64,000 nt of DNA from Diplosphaera chodatii (Eukaryota > Chlorophyta > Trebouxiophyceae > Prasiolales > Stichococcaceae), in contig JAALGY010000031.1 of the NCBI GenBank assembly GCA_032358165.1, forward strand, positions 124,001 through 188,000, written 5' to 3'. Positions 13,388 through 24,700 of this stretch are shown here, piece by piece. How positions within the stretch are numbered: position 1 is the stretch's first letter; the number at the start of each line of letters is the position of its first letter. The position numbers and the translations under genes are program-made. The notes under the pieces are model-generated. The model worked only from the letters and a program-made list of their open reading frames with translations, was not told where the DNA came from and did not search any database.

Positions 13388-16300
13388 GCCCTGATCCTGC
13401 TGCCCAGCCTCGCTCCTGGCACCTGCTTTCGGCGCGGGCGGCTTTTGGCGGACCCCCGTGCGCACGTCGCGGGGCCCGAGCTCCGACTCTGGCGGCTGCG
13501 GGTCACAAATGCAGATGTTGACAAGGTTCAGATCAGCAGCGGCAACAGAACAGCCAGCCTTGCAGGAGGTGGGCGCGAGGTGTGCTGCATGCATGGTGGC
13601 AGCCCCGCCACGCACAGCGCGCCCCGATCAGGCACCTCGGGTTCGCCGCGCTCCTTCCGGAGCTGCGCCTCGTACGCATCCTCCTTATCCCAGTCGCCGG
13701 CGCCATCGTGGCCTGATATGCAGTTGTGTGATATCAGAGCCACACCTCATATGCCACTGCAGATACACGTAGAACCCTCCACTCGATTGAGAGGCTACGA
13801 TGACAGCCCGGACCTGGTGTGTACGGCGCCCTGTTCTGCTCGTGCGGGTCGGCGGCGCAGTCGTAGTTGAAGGGGCCCCTCAGGTAGGGGTAGAACATCA
13901 GCAGCTGGTCCAGGTCCTGCAGCGCAGCAGCAGTCAGCATGACTGCCAGCACGTTGGCATGGTACAACACCTGCATACGGTTGCCGACAGGCGTCATGCC
14001 AATGCTGAGCCATCGCAATGCTGAAAAACTGTCAAGCTTTGACAGCACCGTTTGGTCAGGGCTTTCTCCGTGCTACAGTTGTCAGACGTCAGTCTTGGCA
14101 TATCGGAACACGCCAGGCTGTGTCACATTCGAGCGCCGGCCACCGATCTCATACCGCCACCTGCTAAGCCTCAAGGCCCTTGAAACCTGCACTAGGCTCA
14201 CCTCCTTGAAGTGGGGCCACTCGAACTCCTGCAGCATGCGGTGCCAGTCGATGCAGCGCGCCCGCGCCGAGACCCTGGGCTCGAACTTCTGCAGGCGGTG
14301 GTACTCCAGCAGCAGGTCCTTGACATACAGCCGCACGTCGCGGATCCGCAGCCGGTCCCGCACAAACTGCGGCGGGCGGCACAGCCCAAGCTCTACGACG
14401 AGCAGCTGCTGTGCATGGCATCATAGACAGCCGTGGCAGCACGTTTGGGCCCAGTGCTTGGGGCATGCCCAGTGCTTGGGACAGGTTAGATACCGCAGTT
14501 GAGAATGAGGGTTGATGTCACATCGTCATGTCAGGCAAATGCGCACCAGCTGGCCAGCAGCGGCTATCTCCCACCTGGACAGCAGTCATGCAGAACCATC
14601 AGACAGCAGTGCCTTATTACCAGGTGGCACATCGCTTGGCGCTGACATTGTTGAGCCGTCATCAAGCGCGCTGCCATGCAATGGCAAGCCCAAGAAGGCG
14701 GTACTGGGCAGAGCTGCCAACGAGCGGGAACCGTGAAATTTGGGGACTCACGGCATCATCCCTGCAGCAATGAAAAGGATGCGCCCTCAGCATGTCAATT
14801 TGACCCAATCGGCAAGGTTTTCAGATATGCGCTCTACACATCCATTAAGGAAGCGTATGCGGTGAAACCCTGTGTGAAATGCTGCACCGAACATCGAGCG
14901 CCTTTTCAGACCCGGCCGCACCTGTGCCCCACGCGGCGTCCGCTTGCGACCAGATGTCCCACGGCAGCGCGCGCTTCAACTTGTCCTGCTCGCACAGCAC
15001 AGGCGGGTGACCGCCGCAGCGCAAAGCTGCCGTCGAAAATGCATATATGTACTGGCTTGAGGGCGAGATCGAGATGTTGCGGCCCGTCCAGCCTGCGCCT
15101 GGAGGGTCAGGTCGAATGACAAGGGAGCCATGCACGCAGGCACCTGATTTCGCTCCCAGGCCTGCCGCGCCTTTTCCGCCTGCCGCTGCAGATCTGCCCA
15201 CTCGCGCCGCAGGCCGATCTTCTCCCGGGCCTCCCTGAGAGCCTGCAAGATTGCAAGAGTCGAGCATGCTTGAGTTTGCTTCACTACGTTTCTCAGTGCG
15301 CCATTGCAGTGCAGAAATAGCACTCTTCATGCGGTCAACCATGGAGGTGCAAAGGGGCTGTCCGCTTATATGTAACAATAGTATATATATAATAGATATG
15401 TATGTCAAATTATGCACATGAGCATGCGTGCGGTTGCACCTGGCGCTGCGCCTTCGCATCTGCTGCCTGCTGTTCCTTGCTGCCACCGCTGCCGCCGCCG
15501 CCGCCGCCGCCTACCATTAGCGAGCTGAGCCAGCCGGCGCCGCGGCCCCTGGCGTCACACGCCACAGCAGTGCTGATACCGTCACGCATTTGAACTGGTG
15601 CAGTGCACGGCTGTGCAGCACCAAGTGACACGTCCACGAGGAAGGGCTGGCATTCTGCAGCAGTGTCAGCCGCTCAGCGAGCCGCAACGTCAGGGCTTTG
15701 CCGTGGTCCACCAGCAGGGCTACCCTGCAACACACCTCGACGGCCTCGCTGGAGGCGGCGGCGACGGCCGTGCCGCTGGGCTGTCGCCGGACTCCGCCGC
15801 GGCGTCCGCCGCCGTCAGCCGGTAGCCAGTGCTGCTGACGAACTGCTCGAGCGGCGGCGGCGGCGCCACGTACAGCCCGCTGTCGTTGTAGGCGTTGTAG
15901 CCGCCGACGTTCAGGCCGCGCTGCAGCAGGCATGGGGCGCGTTCGGTGCCAGGGAACAGCAGCGTGGTACTTGACGACCACTTTGGGGACCTAGCTCAGA
16001 AACATATCAAATACCTCTGGTGATAGACTCAGATTGCAAGCCCTGGCCATTGGCCACCACTGCCGATGGCGGCCTGGCGACAGTCCGCAGTGGCATTGTG
16101 CTTGGGCACGCACCGAGGCGAGAGTCCAGTGCCGCAGATACGACTCGGCGATGCCGCCCCAGGGCTTGTGGGCCCAGTCGGCGGCGAACTGCTGCAGGGG
16201 GGGCGGGGGGTGGCCCGCCGCCGCCACCGCCTGCGCGTGCTCGTCGATCATGGCCTCCATGAGCTGCACCTGCGAGGGTGCCACAGCAGGGGCGTTCGAG

Positions 16301-19300
16301 CTCTGGGGTCTGCCGCGGCCCGGTCCAGATGGCGGAGCGGGTGGGGCGGGCATGTCGAGTGTGCACCGCAGCCTACCCAAGCTTGCAAGTGAGGCCTGCG
16401 CCCCTGCAGAACCCTTCCAGCGCATGAATGTTAGGTGGCAGACGTGATGCGGGGGTTGCTACGCACCTTCTGCAGGGTGGCGTTGCACATGGTGGCGTCG
16501 TCGGGGATGCTGATGTGCGTCACGCCCGGCATCAGCGCCCGGCTGTACCACTCCTCGTACCTGCATGCGCAGGGTGCTTGCATCGGTTTGACGTCATGCA
16601 TGCCACCTTGCACAGTCCTGCAAATCAGCTAAGCTGCAAATTTGGCAGGGACCCAGCGGAAGCGGAAGCGATGGCACTCTGCCCTGAGCACATCAGCGGC
16701 ACCTGTGCTTGACCATGAGCAGCGGCGAGCCCTGCGCCAGCTTCTGCTTCAGGCTGGAGCTGTAGGCCCCCGCATCGATGTACACCGGGTACCTGCAGTG
16801 GACACGCGACCCTGCCACACATGGAACCTGCTCAACGGCCCAGGCTCGAGCATGAAGAATGCACTGTTGATATGCGAGGGGTTTGAATATGTGGATGCAT
16901 TTTCTACATCAGGTTTCTGACCTGTAGTCGCCGTTGTCCATGAGCCGGGTGCTGGTGATCTCGTGCTCCGGCGGCGCCTCCACGTCGAACAGTTCCTTAG
17001 CCCCCTTGTGCCCGGCCGCCTCCAGCTGCTGCGGGCACGCCTGGAAGCGCCGCCTGCGCGGGTTGAGACCTCGTTTGACCCGCTGTCGGACTGGCAATGG
17101 TCGGTGTCAGTCGATTCTCCTTCTTTTCGCAAGCTGGTGCATGTGGCAGTGTGTGCAAGTGGTAGGCTGGCACGCTCTTTGCAAGTGGCGGGCGCACAAC
17201 CCAGGGATTCCAGCTCTGAAAGTGGATACGGTGGCCAACGGGGTGTATCACTATGTGGACTTGCTGCGGAGCGCCTGATGTCAAGTTTCTCAGCCAAAAT
17301 CCGGTCGCTGTTCGCACTGCACGTGACAAACGGACCTGACTTCGTCGCGGGGCTCGTCGCTGGCCCGGCCGCGCCACATGATCTTCCGCCTCCGCGCATC
17401 CAGCGGCCGCATCGTGTGCATCGCGACCAGCAGGTCCGCCTGCTGCGGCCAGCCGTTGATCATCTTGCCGTCCGGATCTGCGTGGTGAGGTGGCGGTCGG
17501 GTGTTGCCTGATACGTCAAGGAAAGCAGAGACAGCGTTGTCGCTACCCTTGATGTCCCTGCTAAATTGCATGTAGACGAGCGTGTGGCTCCAGCCGGATG
17601 GATGCTGCACCCTAGTGTCTCACCCACGATTTGGCTGTACTCGTGCCCAAAGTAGGTGAAGTCCGGGAACATCAGGTCCAGGAAGCCCTCCTTGCGGTTG
17701 TAGCCCATCACTGGGATCGGCCTGCCTGCGCAAGCCAAGGTCTCAATCCGGTCAGCTCAAGGTATGTACAAGCGGTGTGCACTACCCCAATGTTCAAAGT
17801 CAAGAATCTCCAGAAGGGAAGAGCAGTCTGCCACAATCACGCCGCACCGTTCCAGTGCTCGTCTGGCAGCACATCATCCGGCTGGCGGAACTCGATGTCT
17901 GCCACGCTGTGGTTGGCCTTCAGGCAAGGGTAGTCTGACGTGTGCAGCACAGCCGACACATCGGGCACCTGCAGCACGAGGGGCCGGAAGCATGTGCAGG
18001 GTGTTTACGAAGACAGGCTTGGCATTCAGGGGGCAGACAGCCCCGTGAGTCTTCAGTTTCAGCACCTCAACCGAATGAGTTGCCAATGGCCTCAAATTCC
18101 TCTGCACTTCGAGGGTTGTGCGTACCTGGCCAGGAAAGGCACGCAGCACATCCAGCAACGTGAACAGGATGTATGGCATGTGCCCCTTGGCAGTAGTCAG
18201 ACCTGCACAGCAAACCCTTGTCAATGTTGGGGACGGTGTTGAAACTTGTGCGCTCGCAAAACCTGCGCAAGCTGCCAATCTGCCTGCTCCGCTTTCATCA
18301 TTCAAGCCTCATGTGGTATTCATGCATAATTTCTGCATGCCCACCTGCTCCCAGAGTCCCGGGGAACCAGCCCTCGGTGTTGCGTGTTTTGACGCCCGGC
18401 ATCTTCTTGTTGTTGGTCTGGTAATCCACATACAGGCGGCCGCCCACGATCTGGAAGTGGATCTGGTCGCCTGTAGGTTCGATCCTGGTGTTGCATGGGC
18501 GTTTTGGTGGTTTTGATATGGTGTGATGCCCTCAGTAGTGCAGCCCGAGACAGGGCACTCACCATAGCAATAGGGCCCCGCCCGGCGTGGCGCTGCTAGA
18601 TTCCAGGCCCTCTGCACGTCCTCCTGCAGCATCAACACAGTGCAACTGTGCCATCTGGGGTGCAGATGCAGTGGTCGTCACGACAGCAGCATCTGCACTC
18701 CGCCACCCCGCCGCAGCGGTTGCGCAGGCATCAACCCAGGCGACGCAGCTGGTGTGCAGATCCCAGCTACAGGACAACACAGCTGGCACCGCGCTTTGCA
18801 TTCCCCGACATCAAACCACATGCACATGGGAAACACTCCAACCTCATTGCATGCATGCTGCAGCACATTAACTTTCGGGTGTGACATCCAAAGTGCCGCT
18901 CTGACGGTCCAGAGTGCTGTTGTGCACACCTCGGTGATCCCGTGCTGCTTCCAGGGCTCCAGGTCCTTGTAGATGTAGTCGATGTAGTAGGAGCGCTCCT
19001 CCATGCCGGGCGGGCTGTTCGCCCCGCGCTCCTGCCAGCAAAGCACCAGCAGTTTCGTCGACTCAATACTGAGCATTGACATGCTCGGCGCCATTATGCA
19101 GGCTGCAGTGTGCCTCTGATCATGTGTGACCAGACAACATGCGATCCTGCCCGACCAAGCGCCGGGTTGGCTCAGAAACTTGCACTTGATTGCTGTGCGC
19201 ACCTGGAAGGGCGGATCGCTGGTCGCCCAGGTGAGCAGCTTGGCTTCTCCCTCTGTGCTGCCGTCGCTCCGGGGCCGCTTCTTGGCCGCCTTCTTCTTCC

Positions 19301-20649
19301 CCGCCTGCTTCTTCGCTGGACCCTTTTTCGCTGCCCCCTTCTTGCGCTGCGGCTTCTTGCTGGCCGGGCCCTTCTTGGCGGGCTGCTTTGCAGCCTGAGC
19401 TTTTGCTGCGTCCGCCTCGGTCTTGCCGTCCGACTGCCGCCTGGCTGCAGCAGCATCTTCGTCCGCAGCCAGTCGCCGCCGCCGCCGCGCCGCGACATCC
19501 AGCGTGCCACCCTTCGTGCTGCTGCTGCTGCTGCTGTCCCCGCTGTTGCTCTTTGGGCTGGGCTGTGGCTTGGCCTTGGGCTTCGGCTTCGGGGCCGCCG
19601 GCTTTGCTGCAGCAGCCCCCGGCGTGTCGCCTGGGGCGGCCTTCTCGGCGGCCTTGGCTGCGGCGGGCTGCTGGCCCTGTTGCGCAGCGCTGCTGCTGCC
19701 CTTCTCCTCAGTCCCAGCCCCCTTTGTCGGCTGGGGTTTTGTGGGCTCGTCCTTTGCGCTTCCGTCTGCTGCACCCTGACCGCTGTCGCCGCCGCCACTG
19801 CTACCGTCGCTGCTTGCGTCTCCAGCCTGCTGTGCCAGCTTGCTGTTAAGCTCGGCAAGGCGGCCGTCCAGATCCGGCGGCGCCGGGTCGGCATACGCCC
19901 ACCTGGCAGCCGTACAGCAAAACGGTGTTTCCGCCAGTAGACTTGCTGATGACTTCTAGCAGATGTTGCGAGGGAGTCTGCGGCAACAACAGGAACTTGC
20001 ACAGGCAGGCAGGCAGGCAGGCGAGCTCCTGATCGGTGGCGGTAGAGTGTGCAATCGAGCGTAGCAGGGCGGGCACGGCATACGAGGGACGGGTCTCCGC
20101 TTTTGCTGCAAGTGCTCACCAGGCTGGAGTGCGTGCCCAGTTGGGGCCGCCGGTGGTGTTGAACCAGCGCAGGCGCGCCGCCGCCGCCTGCCGCCAGTTG
20201 CCGTGGAACACTGGCGGCGCCAGCCCTGTAGCATTGGCGGCAAACAACGCCTGCGTGCAGCAGAACGAGACGGATTCACCACAGCCAACCGCAACGATGC
20301 CACGGCTGGCACAAGATGCTGTTGCTGTTGCCGAATGCAGTTGCCTGGTCTCGAGGCCAGGCTTCCATGTCGACAACAGCTGCTGCAGGCACCCACAGCG
20401 CACCAGCTGCCAGTCCTCCAGCGGCTTTGGCGGCGGCGGCGACGGCGGGGGCGGCGGCGGGGCAGTGGGCTCGAACCGCCTAGCGGCCGCCGGCGTCGCC
20501 ACCAACTTTGGCGCGGTTGCGCGGGGCGTCAGGTGCAGGTAGTCCGCCGCAAACCACAGCGCCAGCGGCAGCATGATCGCGCCGATGGCGACCCCCGGCG
20601 TGCATTGCTGCCTGCTGGCGAGGGTGGCCTTGACGCCGCCCGCCTGCAT
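12932..20649 (-). CDS. CAP10-like (GT90) glycosyltransferase, paralogue A
   Basis: Predicted Golgi/ER type II membrane glycosyltransferase; substrate unknown. Twenty-three exons in phase give 1235 aa: 20404-20649, 20120-20250, 19203-19902, 18930-19031, 18563-18623, 18345-18470, 18126-18202, 17848-17968, 17624-17725, 17336-17477, 16922-17053, 16703-16792, 16467-16560, 16114-16269, 15736-15920, 15440-15572, 15144-15242, 14912-14985, 14547-14574, 14202-14366, 13814-13916, 13636-13712, 12932-13495. Residues 19-38 form one membrane anchor. A Pro stretch follows, then NATGLAPPVFHGNW, shared by all paralogues. Exon 3 encodes a 233-residue stem that turns strongly Lys/Ala-rich, unlike B-D. GT90-like motifs: FGHEYSQI, I-M-W-R-G-R-A-S, then YPVYIDAGAYSSSLKQKL and EEWYSRALMPG. 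The C-terminal module contains RDRLRIRDVRLYVKDLL, EFEWPHFKE and FNYDCAADP, then a Gln/Gly/Ser tail. The family call rests on the WRG and IDAG...S..LK..L..GS...EWY pattern. Confidence 0.8.
13358..13384. repeat. (CTG)9 coding microsatellite
   Basis: Nine CTG units on the plus strand are read as CAG in the last exon of paralogue A and encode about ten consecutive Gln in its C-terminal tail. Confidence 0.9.
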
Positions 20650-21703
20650 GCAGGCGATCCCATCTAGTGACGAGGGTCACGCACGTCTGAGAACCATCTT
20701 GATGTTTGCGGAGCCTCCATGCAGTCAGCAGCAAGTTGTGCGGCAGTCTGCGGGCGAACCTGCAGTGGCATTGCAGCGCTGTGCTGCCGGTCATGCACCC
20801 ATCAAGCGGCCCAGTGGAGCACGATACAGTGACACAGGGTCAGGTGCTTTGGCCGCTGTATCGCAGCTTGAGCAGCGCCATGTGCAGGAAACCTTTGACG
20901 CTGTGCTCAGATCGTCTCGGAGCTGTGAAGTGCAAGCTGTATCAAAACTGCCGCGGCAACCTGCTTGTGTGGTTCGCTGATATATATGCGCGATAGCTCT
21001 AACAAATTGTATGCAAATGGCAATGCGCACGGGTGCATGCAAACCGCAGAAGCCTTATAGGCCACCAAAGACCTGTTTTGTCAGACAGACTTTCCTGAGA
21101 GGTGAGACCAGCCGCGGGCGTGCAGCGATGCCGGGCACTTCACTCTCAATGGCGTATCCTTCGTCAAGTTGATCTCATTTGATTGCACACAGCTTGATCA
21201 CCTCTCAGCGGTAGCTTCAACGCCGTCCAGTTTGGGGGACGGATCCTTCAGCAGCTGGTTGATCGTGACGTTTTGCAGCTCTAGCTCTGCGTAGATATTA
21301 CCTGTACGATCACACCATCAGTAGCCAAATTGCGTGACAAGGCGCGGCAACGCATCTCACAGCATGCCCGTCGAGGTGAACGCAGGGTGCATGCTGCATA
21401 GTTTAGTAGGGCAGCATTGCAATGGACAGCGTTGCACAGATATATTAGAGTACTCTGTAGCTGTCATCGAATATGACGCCTGCATGCATGCACCACACTG
21501 CGAGCTGGGGATGTCACAGAGTTGCTTAACGCAGATCAGTCTGGCACAGCTCAGTGCAATGCGTGAGTCTATCCTGGGCCTGATGCCATGTTGAACCCCG
21601 AACATCCTGCGTCCGTCAGGGCCCTTACAGGGGCCGGCCCTGGACGCCCAGCCTGGCGCAGCTGGCGCCGCTGCTGCTGCTGCCGCTACTCGCCTGGTTT
21701 GCG
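20650..21703. promoter_or_regulatory. Divergent spacer between paralogues A and B
   Basis: About 1.05 kb between the start of A (minus) and the first certain Met of B (plus), so a candidate two-way promoter. TATATAT at 20981-20987 and GATATATTA near 21438 are the only TATA-like stretches noticed. An acceptor-like TTACAG at 21625-21630, followed by an open frame, suggests that part of the first exon of B, and perhaps a short upstream exon, lies in the right end of this spacer. Confidence 0.5.
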
Positions 21704-24700
21704 ATGGACGCCTTCAGCGTGAAGCCGCAGCAGGGGCAGCAGCCGGTCTCCAGTCGCGTGCTGCGCAGCGGCGGCACCTTTGAGACCTCCGGCTCCAGTG
21801 CTGTCAGCAGCAGCAGCGCTGAAGCCGGCTCAAGCGGCAGCAGGGACTACGGTCCTGAGTACCCGGTGGTCAATGAGTACAAGCCTGGTGACGCGGATGG
21901 CGACGGGCACATCCCGGGGGTGGCGTCGGAGCTGGGGCAAGCATCCCCGCCGCCGCCCCCGCCGCCGCCGCCGCCCAAGCCGCTAGACTACTGGCAGAAG
22001 GTGAGAGGCTGCGCGATCTCGCAGCCACCGCCACAGCCGAGGCCACACCGGCAGATCCCACTACCTGGATCGTCAGCAGCATGCCACCAACTGCGATGTG
22101 GGTGGTTGTCCATTGCAGCACGCTGCAACATCGCCTGCTTGCGTTCCGCTGTCTTCCTTGTGCCCCATGCAGGTGGCTCATATTGTGCAGTGTGTCTGCT
22201 GCGCAGCACCTGCTCGTGGCGAACGCTACGGGGCTGGCGCCGCCGGTGTACCGGGGCAACTGGATGGAGTCGGTGCACGCCCGCATGCGCTGGTACGAGG
22301 ACGACGGGAAGCCGCGCCAGATGCGCCCCAAGACATGGTCAGTCCACCGTACAGCAAGCGCTTTGCGCTGGCAGCAGGGCCTGCCGGCGCAGCATTGCTG
22401 CCATGGTTGCCATAAGACCGGACACTGTGGGGTTTGTGCTTGCACACGTCACTGGAGAAGTCCGTCCTGGCAGGTGGGCTTACGCGGATCCTGCGACGGT
22501 TGATGACGGCCTGAACTCGAAGAAAAAGAGGAGGAGCGGCGCCAGCAATGGGAAGGTCCGGGGTGGCAGCAAGGGCGGCGGGAGGTCAAAAGGCAGTGGC
22601 GGCGGCGGCGAAGGCAGCGGCGCCAGCTCCCAGGCGGCCAGGCGGCTCGCTGCAGCGCACATCAGCAGCAGCAACAGCAGCAGTAGCAGCCCCAGTGATG
22701 ACAGGGCAGGGTTTAAACGGAGCACGGCAGGCAGTAGAGGGCTGCAGGCAGTGCCCGAGTCCTGGTGGGCCAGCACCCCATTCCTGCAGGTGCGCCTGCC
22801 GCCTCCCAAGCGGCTTGCACGCACGTCCACCCACGGTATCGTGTGTACACTCAGCATCGCCCCGTGTCACCATACCAGCGCACAGTACTAGCAGCAAAGA
22901 GACGCCAGATGCACTCCTCCCGTTTTACATCTGATCAGTTCCTTTGCGCCTGCATACGCAGGATCGAGGACCAGCAATCGATGTGTATGACGTCGAGCGC
23001 TCCTACTACCTGCCGTGGATCAAGCACGACCTGGAGCCCTGGCAGAACGGAATCGAGCAGGTTCGTTTGAATCAAATGCCATATGAGGTCCGGCAGCAAG
23101 GCCCATGATGCTCTGCCCTGCCATGCATGAACGACGGCAGCTGCTACCTGTTGCAGGCTGACATCGACAGAGCTTCAGCGCTGGCTTCGCCCAAGGGACC
23201 ATACTGCTATGGAGGTGCAGGGACTGCCTGCCTGCGTGTCTGACCTTGGCAGAGCAAAGTGCAGCAGTCCGTGGATACGATAGTAGGGCGCCGAGTGCTC
23301 CTGAGCTGCCTTGGGGTCGGCTGATGTGTCCGCTGGCTGCACTGCAGACCAGGTGCTGTTCCAGATCATCAAGGGGCGACTGTACATGGACTTCAAGACC
23401 AGCAACCGGGCGATGACGGATGTCGGCACCCGCGGCGCGGATGGGTGGTTCCCCGGGAACGAGGGCGCAGGTGTCGCATTCAGCACACCACCAACCTGAT
23501 TCGTTTCATGATCCTGATGATGCCTTTTAGAATTGATGAGCTCACTCACCTGACTGGCGGGCTGTATGTTCATCTTCAAAAGGGCGCAGTCAAGCACGCA
23601 CGATGCGGGGTCATACTGGTTCTCATTTGCTCGTTGCACTCACTCCAGCCACATCCCGCCTATTGCTCTGCAGGCCTCGCGGTTGCGAAGGGGCATGTGC
23701 CCTACGCCATGATGATGCTGCTGGATGTGCTGCGTGCCTTCCCGGGCCAGGTGCGCCCCCGGTCTTGTCTGGGTCCCCAGCCTGTGCAAGCTGGCAATCG
23801 GTGCTTGATCGCGATCTTCCGCTGCTCGCTGCAGCGTCGCCTGCAGCACAGCTCGACGCCTGCTGTAGAGTACGCACATCAGGCGGGCAGCAAGGCAGCA
23901 GTTTGCGAACTTGACACTGCGCTGTGCTTCTGCAGGTGCCGGATGTGTCGGGCATGATGCAGACGTCCGATTTTCCTTGCATGCGCAAGTCCAAGGATGT
24001 CCCAGACATGCAGTTCCGCAACTTCGAGATCCCGGTGAGCTGCACATCTCGGTCAGCCCGCAACCCGGGCTGACCTGTGGTATCATGAGTCAAACACTCG
24101 GACGAGAACTGTGCACCCTCTGCACCGGCATTGCATTAGCAGTGTCAGATGCCGAGGCTGTGCTGTGGTGCATCTGTGTGCACGGATGGCAACCACTGCG
24201 CTACATGGCAGCCGTCTTCCAGCAGCTCGCCATTCACTGCAGGTGGCGGAGGAACACTACAGCGGCCGCCCAATCCCAGTGTTCGGCTACAACCGCAAGG
24301 AGGGCTTCATGGACCTCATGTTCCCGGACTTCACCTATTTTGGGCACGAGTATAGCCAGATCACGGGTGCGGCAACGATAGGAGCTGCTTTGACTGAAGA
24401 ACACATGCATTTGCCGATCTGGATGAGGCTTCTGCTTTGATATTGTCACAGATGGCAGCAGAACCGTGTACCGAGCAATCATGGCAGGGCACTGCATGGC
24501 AGGAGACCACACATGAGGTGTTGCAAAGCAGCTATACGCCACGTTGACCACAGCATAGCAGTACTTTCTGGCAGTGCAAGATCACAGCTCGGTGCCCGCT
24601 GGCCCGCAGACCCGACGGGGCTCATGCTGAACGGCTGGGCGCAGCAGTTCGACGTGATCGTGGCCAACCATGCCTTCCGGCCCCTGGAGAAGCGCAAGGC

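Noticed and set aside
12860..13870. Long plus-strand ORF of 336 codons
   Set aside because: It is antisense to the last exons of paralogue A, whose frame has the expected codon bias, splice sites and homology.
18474..18490. GGTTCGATCC resembling a tRNA T-arm
   Set aside because: No matching acceptor stem or anticodon arm at the right spacing; it sits in an intron of paralogue A.
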